Assembly (NCBI GenBank): GCA_019136935.1
Contig: JAGVTI010000292.1
Coordinates: forward strand, 1-10,190
Direction: 5' to 3'
DNA length: 10,190 nucleotides
Source: Deltaproteobacteria bacterium
GTDB lineage: Bacteria > Desulfobacterota > Syntrophia > Syntrophales > JAAYKM01
Shown: positions 1-7,131 of the stretch, one piece after another
Layout of the letters: the number at the start of each line of letters is the position of its first letter
Position numbering within the stretch: position 1 is the stretch's first letter
Program-made: the position numbers and the translations under genes
Notes under the pieces: generated by a model
Told to the model about the DNA's origin: nothing
Seen by the model: only the letters and a program-made list of their open reading frames with translations
Databases searched by the model: none

Positions 1-31
1 AAAACTGTATGGATCTTTTCCGTGTCTTCAT
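1..31 (-). CDS. Start of an exported or membrane protein, partial
   Basis: On the minus strand the stop codon of the preceding gene (43-41) lies inside a Shine-Dalgarno sequence GAGGTGA (42-36), followed by two consecutive in-frame ATG codons at 34-32 and 31-29. The second ATG has the better spacing (seven bases after GAGG), so I chose it; the first would sit almost on the ribosome site. Only about ten residues are visible, MKTRKRSIQF, a lysine/arginine-rich start like the n-region of a signal peptide or of a first membrane helix. The tight packing indicates co-transcription and probable translational coupling with the beta-barrel gene upstream, so the products may work together in the envelope. 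The function cannot be read from this fragment. Confidence 0.55.
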   Translation of the reverse strand, partial: MKTRKRSIQF

Positions 32-40
32 CATTTCACC

Positions 41-1996
41 TCAAAGTCCGAATTTTGTCTGGAGTTCGAAAACCAGAAAGAGGGTTAGATCATCCGTTTT
101 CGTATCCGCCACTTTATCCTTTATTCTCTGGTAATTTCCCCTGAGGGCGACCGCGGGATTCAGGTCGGCCGGGAAAAACCGTCTCAAGCTGCAGGCCAGG
201 CGCGTGTTGATGCCGGTTATTTCCGTGTCCACGCTGTCGTCGGTGGCTTCCGACACGGAGTAACTTCCCCCCAGGTCCCAGTAGATCAGGTCCCTGAAGG
301 GCTGGGAACGGAGATCGACGGTGGTGGTGTAGGTATCGGTCCGCACCCCCGTATCCTCGTTTTTCTGCTGTACCAGGTTCGGGACGATGCTGATGGACCA
401 CTCTTCCCGGGGCGCCAGGGTGAAGGTCAGGGTATAGTTGGCGGCGGAGGTGTCCAGATCGAGTCCGCTCCGGTCATCGATATAGGAGTAGGATGTGGTG
501 AGGCCGGTGTTCCATTTCGGCCGGATATAGGCGATCTTGCCGGTGACCGCGTCGGTAACGGTTTCCATGGAGGCAAAGCCGGACGGTTCATCCGAGGTTT
601 TCAGGATGCTGTGCTGAAAGGAGATCCCCATGGGTATTTCGGCGAAACGGGTGTAATTGTAATCCAGAAACAGGGGAATGTTGATCGTCCTCGGCATGAG
701 CGAAAGGCGGTCGACATTGTCCCGAAAGGCCGAGGCAAGAACACTCAGGCTGTGACGGGGAAACATGGCGTTTCCCATGAAGTAAATCCCTTCCCGGTCC
801 TTCGTGCCGCCCTGGACGGCGATGCTTTCGAAGTCCCGTCCGATATACTCGTATTTCAGATCGTAGGTATATTGCTTGACCGTTCCGCTGAAATCGACCC
901 GCCAGGCCGTGTCGCTGACTTCGTCGAATTCGTCGGCGTCGTCGAAGTCGTAGCGGCTGTAGGCCGCCTCAAAATCGACGGCCAGGATCGTCGGAATAAT
1001 CTGCGAGGTGATGCGTAAACTGGAGACATCTCCTGTCCGGAGGCCGTTTTCAATTTCCGAAATGCCGTAGGCGAGGTCTGAACTGTCTTCCCCGGTCAGG
1101 TAGGTCGCCTTGATCTCCGTTCTGATCCCGGGCAGGGAAAAACCGGCGGAGCCGCCGATGATCTGGTTGTCCTGGTCGTGGGTCATCCCGAGGGTGTGTC
1201 TTATCCCGTATATGGCCTGGGAACGGACGGAGAAGAACGACAGGGTGCCGTTGCCGTAACCGAGGTTCAGCTTCGTCCCGCGCCGGAGAAGGCCCTGGAC
1301 CGTAAAGGGGGTTTCCCCGACGTTGACATCGCCGAACTCGGCCTTTCCCTGGAATGTGTCTCCCCGGTGCTCGCCCCGGATCAGGAAGCTTCTCAGATCC
1401 AGGCCCTTTTCCACCGATCCGGTTTGCAGGGGCTTGTCCTGCTCCACGTAGACGGGATAGCCTTCGAAAGACAGTTCGTTGATCCCTTCCCGCAGTTTTC
1501 CCTGAACCGTTCCCTCCACCGTGACGGCGTTGTAGGGAGTGTTCCCGTCGGAAGAGTCCTTCCTCAAGGTCGTGGCGTAGATTCCCGTCATGTCGGCGCT
1601 GACCGTGGCTTCCTCGAAGGAAGCGGTGTGGCGTGTTTTGAAGGGAATGGATGCCTGGAGGAGGTTTCCCGTTGCATCTGTCCCTGAGATGTTCAAGGTA
1701 TGGCTTCCCGGCGGAAGGACGAAAACGGGTTGGTAGGTGAAGCCTGTTTCCGTTGTTTTAACCAGCTGGGTGATATCCATCCCGTCGAGGACGACGACCA
1801 GGGTTTGAGGAGCCGGAGGGCCGGCAAGAACAACCTGAATCGGGGAGGTTTTTGCGATCACTTCTTCATCAGGCCCGGGAGAAGAGGAGACGACCCATGC
1901 CGTCGCCGCTTCCGGCGGCGTTTCCTGCCGGGCGGTGACGTTTCCCGGAAGAAGCAGGAACAGAACGGCACACAAAACGAACCCGCAGATTTTCAT
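41..1996 (-). CDS. Secreted Ig-like plus probable outer-membrane beta-barrel protein
   Basis: A 651-residue exported protein of unknown role. Residues 1-23 form a signal peptide (basic start MK, hydrophobic core CAVLFLLLPG, cleavage likely after NVTA); there is no lipobox. Residues about 50-121 resemble a bacterial Ig-like domain (VVVLDGMDIT, then LPPGSHTLNISGTDATGN). The remaining ~520 residues are repeated amphipathic strands rich in Tyr, Thr and Asp with polar turns (for example YDLKYEYIGRDF, TYTLTFTLAPREEW, YWDLGGSYSV), typical of an outer-membrane barrel. The last residues are KFGL, so a terminal Phe signature is imperfect. I chose the ATG at 1996 because AAGGAG (2008-2003) lies six bases before it; a TTG at 2002 would touch that site. 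It is the first gene of a minus-strand unit whose next gene starts inside its stop. Barrel topology is inferred; the ligand or secretion role is unknown. Confidence 0.8.
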   Translation of the reverse strand: MKICGFVLCAVLFLLLPGNVTARQETPPEAATAWVVSSSPGPDEEVIAKTSPIQVVLAGPPAPQTLVVVLDGMDITQLVKTTETGFTYQPVFVLPPGSHTLNISGTDATGNLLQASIPFKTRHTASFEEATVSADMTGIYATTLRKDSSDGNTPYNAVTVEGTVQGKLREGINELSFEGYPVYVEQDKPLQTGSVEKGLDLRSFLIRGEHRGDTFQGKAEFGDVNVGETPFTVQGLLRRGTKLNLGYGNGTLSFFSVRSQAIYGIRHTLGMTHDQDNQIIGGSAGFSLPGIRTEIKATYLTGEDSSDLAYGISEIENGLRTGDVSSLRITSQIIPTILAVDFEAAYSRYDFDDADEFDEVSDTAWRVDFSGTVKQYTYDLKYEYIGRDFESIAVQGGTKDREGIYFMGNAMFPRHSLSVLASAFRDNVDRLSLMPRTINIPLFLDYNYTRFAEIPMGISFQHSILKTSDEPSGFASMETVTDAVTGKIAYIRPKWNTGLTTSYSYIDDRSGLDLDTSAANYTLTFTLAPREEWSISIVPNLVQQKNEDTGVRTDTYTTTVDLRSQPFRDLIYWDLGGSYSVSEATDDSVDTEITGINTRLACSLRRFFPADLNPAVALRGNYQRIKDKVADTKTDDLTLFLVFELQTKFGL

Positions 1997-2002
1997 TGCC
2001 AA

Positions 2003-2008
2003 CTCCTT
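2003..2008 (-). promoter_or_regulatory. Ribosome binding site deciding the barrel-gene start
   Basis: Read on the minus strand this is AAGGAG, followed by TTGGCA and then ATG at 1996. The six-base spacing supports ATG 1996 over the in-frame TTG at 2002, which would have no spacing at all. Confidence 0.75.
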
Positions 2009-2471
2009 TCCGTTCTTTTTTCCCTGGCGGATTTTGCAAGTTAAGTTGGAGTTGAAATCCGAAAATGCAAAAATCCCCCGGTATCACTTGATTTTTGTTT
2101 GAGAAGCCGGACAACACAGGTTGTGACGCATTGAGCTGCCTGCAGGATAGGTCTTACACCTTCTGACAGCGGTTGTAAATTGAAAATACGGGCATGGATT
2201 TCGATAGTTAAGCACCTTGTACGACTCGGATGCGGAAGCGATAAAAAATATCGAGGAAGGAATCGGGATGGGCTGAACAACGAAAATCCGGCCGTTTTCA
2301 TTTTTCGCCGGCACCGGAAAGACCCCGGAAAGAGTCCTGCTGTACGGGCGAGGTGTTTCATGTTACACTTCCGGCTGGAAAATCGGGGCGATGGACCATC
2401 ACAGAGGTGATGAAGGAGACGTTTCCGGTCCCAGGTCCCGTTACAGAAAACCGGTCTTTCTCGAAGCCGTC
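2009..2471. other. Divergent intergenic region between the barrel gene and the BrkB fusion
   Basis: About 460 bp with no convincing gene. Short reading frames on either strand lack family resemblance and good start sites. It must hold promoters for both flanking genes. Visible structure: an interrupted inverted repeat GATTTTGCA (2030-2038) and TGCAAAAATC (2066-2075); a small stem ACAAC-ACAG-GTTGT (2111-2124); and a stem CGATA-AAAAA-TATCG (2239-2253). None is followed by a T-run placed as in a terminator. A candidate extended -10 and a short upstream reading frame are listed separately. Confidence 0.6.
2361..2369 (+). promoter_or_regulatory. Candidate extended -10 promoter for the BrkB fusion
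   Basis: TG-T-TACACT fits an extended -10 element (TGnTATAAT, four of six in the hexamer). The -35 position 17 bases upstream (TGTACG, 2341-2346) is poor. Transcription would start near 2376, ahead of the short reading frame at 2410 and the gene at 2472. Weak, by eye only. Confidence 0.3.
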
Positions 2472-2475
2472 ATGA
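2410..2475 (+). CDS. Possible 21-codon leader peptide overlapping the next start by ATGA
   Basis: An ATG at 2410 opens a 21-codon frame (starting MKETFPVPGPV) that ends with TGA at 2473-2475, overlapping the ATG of the BrkB fusion (2472) in the sequence ATGA. This is the classic arrangement for translational coupling, and it would explain why the ATG at 2472 lacks its own Shine-Dalgarno sequence. AGAGG (2403-2407) lies only two bases before the ATG, which is too close for a strong start, so translation is uncertain. Third positions are moderately G/C-rich. A chance frame remains possible. Confidence 0.25.
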   Translation: MKETFPVPGPVTENRSFSKPS

Positions 2476-4010
2476 ACCAGACGAAAGAACAAGACGCCGA
2501 TCAGTTGCCGCCCCCTTCGAAACCCTTCAGGATGTTTGCCGCCGGATTCAAGGATACCCTGGCCGACAGCATCGGCCGTTACCGGATAAACGGCGACACC
2601 AACCAGGCCGCGGCGATCGCCCTTTATGCGATTCTTTCCTTTATCCCCCTGTTCATCCTGACCATTCTGGTGATCAGCCACCTGTTCGGCGCCCATCCGG
2701 AAATCCAGCAGGAGATGATCGATGGGTTCCGCAATTTTCATCCTTTCTTTTCCGGGGAATTGATGCGCCAACTGGGCCGCATCGAGGAAAAGCGCCAGGT
2801 GCTGGGATGGGTGGGTTTTCTGAGTTTGCTCTGGTCCGCCGCCATGATTTTCGGTGTGATCGAAACGGCCCTGAACCGGATTTTCCGCTCTTCATCGAGC
2901 CGAAACTACTTTCTGTCCAAGCTTCTGGCGCTTTCCATGATTCCCCTGGCCTGGGCCGTCGGGATGATCACGGTCGGGATCACCTACCTGTCCACCCTGC
3001 TTGCGGAACAAGCCGTTTTCCGCGCCGTCATGCCCTACGGGTTGAGTTTCCTGAATCGTCTTTTTTTGGGCTACCTGGTTCCCTTCCTGATCGTGGTGCT
3101 GTCCGCCATGGTTGCCTACCGGATTATCCCGACCCGTAAAATTCCCCCGGCAAGCGCCGCGGTCGGCAGCTTTGTCTTCGCGGTCCTCATGGAGGTGGCC
3201 AAGCATTTCTTTACCTGGTATGTGGCTCGTTATACGCGGTACAACGTGATTTTCGGTTCCCTGGAGACTGTCGTGATCCTGGTGATCTGGGTGTTTTACG
3301 TGGCCGTCATCTTTCTGTTCTGCGCCGAGCTGGTTGCCGCTTATGAACGGCGGGACCTGATCCTCCTGGAAAAAGCGCTCCTGAAAACGGGCGGAGAATC
3401 GGCCCGTGTCGACGAGCGGCTCTACCGGAAATTCGGCCGCTTCTGCCCCCGGGGAACCTATCTTTTCCGGGAAGGGGATACGGGGCGGGAGATGTACTAT
3501 CTCCTGGCCGGCCGTGTCCGGGTGGAAAAGGAGGCGGGGCAGGTTAAAAAGATCCTGGCGGAGTTGGGCCAGGGGGAATACATCGGTGAGATGGCGGCCC
3601 TGATCGAGGCGCCCCGGACGGCTTCCGTGGTAACGGTTCAGGACAGCCGTATCGCCGTCATCGATGACCGGACCTTCCGCAACCTTCTGAGGGAGAGCGA
3701 TCAGATCGCCCTGTTCATGCTGAGAGAATTTTCCCGCCGTATCCGGCATACCAACGAGGCCCTGGACGACCTGACCCAGTCCTGGACCCGCCTGGCGGTT
3801 CTCCTTTTCTTTTATACGGCGTGGCCCTTGAAGGGGGACCGGGACCCGGCGGTGGAATTGGCGGTCTGTACGGGGAAGGATCTGGACGATATCCGGGAGG
3901 TCATCGCCGGCCTGGCCGAGACGGGGATCCTGAAAATGGAAGGCGGCGTGGTCACGGATTTCCGGAAAGAGGCGGCCTGGGACTTTTTCTGCAGCCGGTC
4001 TTCGGCATAA
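2472..4010 (+). CDS. YihY/BrkB-family membrane protein fused to a CRP-like cyclic-nucleotide-binding module
   Basis: A 512-residue two-part protein. Residues 46-292 carry six hydrophobic helices (about 46-72, 110-132, 149-176, 191-219, 227-251, 266-292) in the YihY/BrkB (formerly 'RNase BN') pattern, including an early ALYAILSFIPLF helix and the final FGSLETVVILVIWVFYVAVIF helix region. Residues ~325-410 form a cyclic-nucleotide-binding beta-roll with an intact phosphate-binding cassette, GEYIGEMAALIEAPRTASV (Glu373, Arg382). A dimer-type helix follows (411-434), then a winged-helix-like tail (435-498) that looks shortened. The BrkB family has no settled function. I infer a membrane transporter or scaffold whose state is set by a small ligand on the cytoplasmic side. 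The alternative start ATG 2391 adds 27 low-complexity residues and also lacks a good ribosome site. The 3' end overlaps the convergent radical SAM gene. Confidence 0.92.
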   Translation: MNQTKEQDADQLPPPSKPFRMFAAGFKDTLADSIGRYRINGDTNQAAAIALYAILSFIPLFILTILVISHLFGAHPEIQQEMIDGFRNFHPFFSGELMRQLGRIEEKRQVLGWVGFLSLLWSAAMIFGVIETALNRIFRSSSSRNYFLSKLLALSMIPLAWAVGMITVGITYLSTLLAEQAVFRAVMPYGLSFLNRLFLGYLVPFLIVVLSAMVAYRIIPTRKIPPASAAVGSFVFAVLMEVAKHFFTWYVARYTRYNVIFGSLETVVILVIWVFYVAVIFLFCAELVAAYERRDLILLEKALLKTGGESARVDERLYRKFGRFCPRGTYLFREGDTGREMYYLLAGRVRVEKEAGQVKKILAELGQGEYIGEMAALIEAPRTASVVTVQDSRIAVIDDRTFRNLLRESDQIALFMLREFSRRIRHTNEALDDLTQSWTRLAVLLFFYTAWPLKGDRDPAVELAVCTGKDLDDIREVIAGLAETGILKMEGGVVTDFRKEAAWDFFCSRSSA

Positions 4011-5550
4011 GGGCCTTTGTTTCACCCCTTTCCGCCAGAAGAAACAGCGGCGCATGGTTTGAGGTGAAGCAGGGGGGATCGCGCCGCAGAATGGGAGCGA
4101 CGGCTCCATGGCGCCTGAATTCCCGGTCGAGAAACTGCCTGACTTTTCCCCGGTTCCAGCCGCGGGGATGGTGAAAATTCATGTACAGGGACAGGTCGCC
4201 CTCGTAGAAGGGAAAACTGTCGAGCTGCGCCGCTTCCCGGCTGAAGGCGGGAAGGTTGAAAACGGAAATATTGAGGAAATCGATCCATGCCGCGTGACGG
4301 CTGATGAAGTCGAGTGTATGACCCGCCGCTTCCGGCGTTTCCGCCGGGGTTCCGAACAGGAGATAGACGTAGGTGCCGATTCCCGCTTCATGGAGCCATT
4401 TCAATGTCTGGGTGGCGCTCTGGAGGTCGATGCCCTTGTCCAGGCTGTCCAGGACATGCTGATCCCCCGATTCCAGTCCCAGTTTCAGCATGACGCATCC
4501 GGCGGCTTTCAGGGCGCGGCAGAAACCGGCGTCTTTCAATTCGGGTGTGAAACGGGAGAATCCGTACCAGGGGATCCCCGGGGGCGATTGAATGAGGGCC
4601 GTCATCATGGCCGGGCTCAGGGCATTGTCGAGGAAGTGGATCAGAATGGGTTTCGTCGATGGAATCAGGGTTCCCAACTCGCCCAGCGCCTGTTTGGGAG
4701 GAATCGGGCAATATGGATTTTCTTCGGCTTTTTCAGGACAGAAGGCGCATCGCCGCCAGTAACATCCCCGGGAGGTGCTGTACGGGAGGATGAATCCCGG
4801 AGCCAGGTAATCCGTCCGGGGGAGATCGTCGTAGCAGGGCGGGGCTTCTGACCGGGCGTTCTCAAGGGACAGGGTGTCGGCGAGGTAGGGTTCTCCCGGC
4901 CCCGAAACGAGGTCGTCCACCCAGCCGGTGAAGGGATTCCGCCAGTCCGGACGGCTTTTCCAGGAAGTGACCAGGCCACCCCCCAGGATCACCCGGATGT
5001 TCCCGTGATGTTTCCGGAGATAGCCGATCATGGCGAAGGTGCACAGGGCCTGTGTCAGATAGTTCAGGGAAAAGCCGATTGTCCGGGGCGGCTTCTCTTC
5101 GATCAGGGAAGCGAGGCGTTGCGAGAAATAAGCGTAAAAGGGGTTCCGTTCCGGTTCTTCCGCCGCCCGGATGAGGTCGGGACTGCGAAGGGGAGAGAGA
5201 GCCGGGTCTTCGTAGTTGGCCAGGGTGATCCGGCCGCTGACGCCGGAAGGATCGGCGGCCAGGACCCGGTTCAGGGAGCGGACCGCGCTCCCGTAGCGAT
5301 CGATCCGGCCGTACGTTTCCCAGTCGGAAAGTTGCAGGAGCCGGGTGGAACGGTTTTTCAGGGCCCGGCGGGCCCAAGTATCTCCGGACGATCCCTGGAG
5401 GTCCGGATGTTCAATCCGGTACCGCAGCCCTTCGAGATTCAGGTCGACGGTTCTGCATTCGTAACCCCGGATGCGGAGAAATCCGGCCAGCCTGGCGATA
5501 CCCGCCGGGGCCTCGCAGGGCCGGACGACGGGGGGATGAATCAAAAGCAT
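3952..5550 (-). CDS. Radical SAM protein with CX4CX2C cluster motif and B12-domain-like N terminus
   Basis: A 532-residue radical SAM enzyme of unknown substrate. The cluster motif is Cys263, Cys268, Cys271 in STSRGCYWRRCAFC, which is CX4CX2C rather than the common CX3CX2C. Further core features are FLDNALS (306-312) and LKLGLESG (355-362). The first ~220 residues (MLLIHPPVVRP, GIARLAGFLRIRGY, later VILGGGLVTSW and GPGEPYL) follow the layout of a cobalamin-binding Rossmann domain, as in B12-type radical SAM proteins, but I see no DxHxxG base-off motif, so cobalamin binding is doubtful. The ATG at 5550 follows a modest AAGGGA. It lies 28 bp downstream of the malic enzyme gene on the same strand, so the two are probably one operon. 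The last 19 codons are antisense to the end of the BrkB fusion. Methyl transfer or other SAM chemistry is inferred only at family level. Confidence 0.9.
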   Translation of the reverse strand: MLLIHPPVVRPCEAPAGIARLAGFLRIRGYECRTVDLNLEGLRYRIEHPDLQGSSGDTWARRALKNRSTRLLQLSDWETYGRIDRYGSAVRSLNRVLAADPSGVSGRITLANYEDPALSPLRSPDLIRAAEEPERNPFYAYFSQRLASLIEEKPPRTIGFSLNYLTQALCTFAMIGYLRKHHGNIRVILGGGLVTSWKSRPDWRNPFTGWVDDLVSGPGEPYLADTLSLENARSEAPPCYDDLPRTDYLAPGFILPYSTSRGCYWRRCAFCPEKAEENPYCPIPPKQALGELGTLIPSTKPILIHFLDNALSPAMMTALIQSPPGIPWYGFSRFTPELKDAGFCRALKAAGCVMLKLGLESGDQHVLDSLDKGIDLQSATQTLKWLHEAGIGTYVYLLFGTPAETPEAAGHTLDFISRHAAWIDFLNISVFNLPAFSREAAQLDSFPFYEGDLSLYMNFHHPRGWNRGKVRQFLDREFRRHGAVAPILRRDPPCFTSNHAPLFLLAERGETKALMPKTGCRKSPRPPLSGNP

Positions 5551-5578
5551 CGGGAAAGCTTCCCTTCAGACAGGGTGT

Positions 5579-6931
5579 CTACGCCTCTTCTATATAAGGG
5601 GCGATGATGCCCTTTTCCATCAAGAGGCCGACTTCATCCCGGGAACGCCGGATTTTCGACTCCGCCATGGCGAACAGTTCCTTTTCCGAAAACTTCAGAC
5701 GCGCCACGCCCTGGTGCATGGCCATTTTCGCGACGGCCACCGCTTCCCGGGGGAAGATCTCCCATTCATCCATGGTCGGCAGGAGATAATCCTCGTGGAT
5801 CCCCTTGTCTTCGGCGCAGCGGGCCAGCTCGACGGCGGCGGCGATGCACATCTCGTCCGTGATCACCCGGGCCATGACGTCGAGGGTGCCCCGGAAAATG
5901 GCGGGAAAACCGACGGAGTTGTTGACCTGGTTGGGAAAATCGCTCCGCCCCGTCGCGACGATTCTCGCCCCCGCCTCCCTGGCCTCCCAGGGCCAGATTT
6001 CCGGAGTCGGGTTGGAACAGGCGAAGACGATGGCGTTGTCCGCCATCCGGCTGATCCAGCTCTTTTCGATGACACCGGGGCCCGGTTTGGACAGGGCGAT
6101 GACCACGTCCTGCCCCCGCATGGCCTCTTCCATACCGCCGTCGCGGTTTCCCGCGTTGGTCGTTTCGCAGAACTCCCGTTTTTCCTTGTGCCTTGGGCCG
6201 ATGTCGTCCCGCTTTTTGTTCAGGATGCCCCTGCTGTCGCAAACGATCATCTTTTTCGGGTCCGCCCCGGCCTTGAAGAGCATTTTCGCGATGCAGACAT
6301 TGGCGGCGCCGATGCCGATCAGCGTGATTTTCGCCTCCTCCATCTTTTTCCCGACGATCTTCAGGGCGTTGATGAGGCCCGCGACGGTGACCGCGGCGGT
6401 GCCCTGCTGGTCATCGTGCCACACGGGAATGGAGGCTTCCGCCCGGAGGCGGTCCAGGATATAGAAACATTTGGGATTTTCGATGTCTTCGAGGTTGATG
6501 CCGCCGAAGGAAGGGGAAATGACTTTCACCGTCCGGATGAATTCATCGGGGTCCTTCGTGTCCAGGCAGATGGGAAAGGCGTCGACGCCGCCCAGGTATT
6601 TGAAGATCAGGGCTTTTCCCTCCATGACGGGGAGCCCCGCCAAAGGGCCGATGTCGCCCAGCCCCAGGACCCGGGTGCCGTCGGTGACGATCCCCACCGT
6701 GTTGGCCTTGTTGGTGTAATCGTAGACCTTTTCGGGGTTGGCGTGGATTTCCCTGCAGGGTTCCGCGACCCCCGGCGTATACCAGATGGCGAAATCCTGA
6801 AGATCCCGGATGATGCACTTGGGAACGATTTCAATTTTCCCCTTATAATAAGGATGCATTTTCAGGGCGTCTTCGGCGGGCTTGTTGGCCCTGGCGATCC
6901 TCTCGTCGTTTGTCGTCTGTTTTTCGGTCAT
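5579..6931 (-). CDS. Malic enzyme, short bacterial type (malate to pyruvate + CO2)
   Basis: A 450-residue cytoplasmic malate dehydrogenase (decarboxylating), linking C4 acids and pyruvate. Family landmarks in order: YTPGVAEPC (51-59, catalytic Tyr51), EGKALIFKYLGGVDAFPICLD region (Lys106 the likely general base), INLEDI (145-150, metal-binding Glu148 and Asp149), VWHDDQQGTA (170-179), the nucleotide loop GIGAAN (206-211) and CSNPTPEI (305-312). The length fits the short bacterial form without the phosphotransacetylase-like extension of MaeB. The loop ends in Asn where Gly is usual, and strand 2 ends in Asp232 (VCDSRG), which may favour NAD over NADP; cofactor choice is not certain. The ATG at 6931 has AAGGAG at 6943-6938, six bases upstream. 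It is the first gene of a two-gene operon with the radical SAM gene and is divergent from htpX. Confidence 0.95.
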   Translation of the reverse strand: MTEKQTTNDERIARANKPAEDALKMHPYYKGKIEIVPKCIIRDLQDFAIWYTPGVAEPCREIHANPEKVYDYTNKANTVGIVTDGTRVLGLGDIGPLAGLPVMEGKALIFKYLGGVDAFPICLDTKDPDEFIRTVKVISPSFGGINLEDIENPKCFYILDRLRAEASIPVWHDDQQGTAAVTVAGLINALKIVGKKMEEAKITLIGIGAANVCIAKMLFKAGADPKKMIVCDSRGILNKKRDDIGPRHKEKREFCETTNAGNRDGGMEEAMRGQDVVIALSKPGPGVIEKSWISRMADNAIVFACSNPTPEIWPWEAREAGARIVATGRSDFPNQVNNSVGFPAIFRGTLDVMARVITDEMCIAAAVELARCAEDKGIHEDYLLPTMDEWEIFPREAVAVAKMAMHQGVARLKFSEKELFAMAESKIRRSRDEVGLLMEKGIIAPYIEEA

Positions 6932-6981
6932 CGCTGTCTCCTTGTAAAACCGGGTGCTCGGTCCATCATTTTCGCTGCTTG

Positions 6982-6990
6982 CTTATCACA
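6982..6990 (-). promoter_or_regulatory. Candidate extended -10 for the malic enzyme operon
   Basis: On the minus strand TG-T-GATAAG matches four of six bases of a -10 hexamer with a TGn extension. No clear -35 is seen. It is the mirror copy of the GTGTGATA block in the htpX promoter (7061-7068), which is the main reason for listing it. Confidence 0.22.
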
Positions 6991-7014
6991 CCCTTTCAGA
7001 GAAATAAAGGACTT

Positions 7015-7040
7015 ACCCGGAACGGGGACCGGGTCTTTTT
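7015..7040 (+). terminator. Intrinsic-terminator-like hairpin on the plus strand
   Basis: ACCCGG (7015-7020) pairs with CCGGGT (7029-7034) around an eight-base loop, followed by CTTTTT. The form is that of a rho-independent terminator reading rightward. No plus-strand gene ends upstream, so it would stop antisense or read-through transcription before the htpX promoter. On the minus strand the A-run precedes the stem, so it would not terminate malic enzyme transcripts. The stem is short (six pairs, all strong but one). Confidence 0.5.
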
Positions 7041-7063
7041 CAGACTTTACCTTTCGAGCCGTG

Positions 7064-7072
7064 TGATATAGT
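7064..7072 (+). promoter_or_regulatory. Candidate extended -10 promoter for htpX
   Basis: TG-A-TATAGT matches the TGn extension and five of six -10 bases. The -35 region (around 7044-7049) is poor, as is common for extended -10 promoters. It lies just after the terminator-like hairpin, and transcription would start near 7079, giving a leader of about 165 bases. I saw no heat-shock sigma-32 consensus. Confidence 0.4.
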
Positions 7073-7091
7073 CAAGAAAGAAAGTCCGGGA

Positions 7092-7122
7092 CGGCACGCC
7101 GCCGTGCCGCCGTTTCGACGGC
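7092..7122 (+). other. Two adjacent GC-rich hairpins in the htpX leader
   Basis: CGGCACG (7092-7098) pairs perfectly with CGTGCCG (7103-7109) over a four-base loop. It is followed by GCCGT-TTCG-ACGGC (7109-7122, five pairs, UUCG loop). They share base 7109 at the junction. No T-run follows, so neither is a terminator. They may structure or stabilise the leader RNA. Confidence 0.45.
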
Positions 7123-7131
7123 CGCGAGAAA

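Noticed and set aside
2009..2471. tRNA or small RNA gene in the divergent region
   Set aside because: No cloverleaf, no CCA end and no promoter-stem-terminator order was found; only short isolated hairpins.
2892..4109. 405-codon open frame on the minus strand opposite the BrkB fusion
   Set aside because: A charged, low-complexity translation; the plus-strand frame has membrane helices and a clear nucleotide-binding cassette.
5714..7066. 450-codon open frame on the plus strand opposite malic enzyme
   Set aside because: It mirrors the malic enzyme gene in a GC-rich region; the product has no recognisable motifs and no ribosome site was seen.
6984..7068. TGTGA/TCACA blocks as a CRP binding site
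   Set aside because: The half-sites are 69 bases apart and in the wrong relative order for TGTGA-N6-TCACA.
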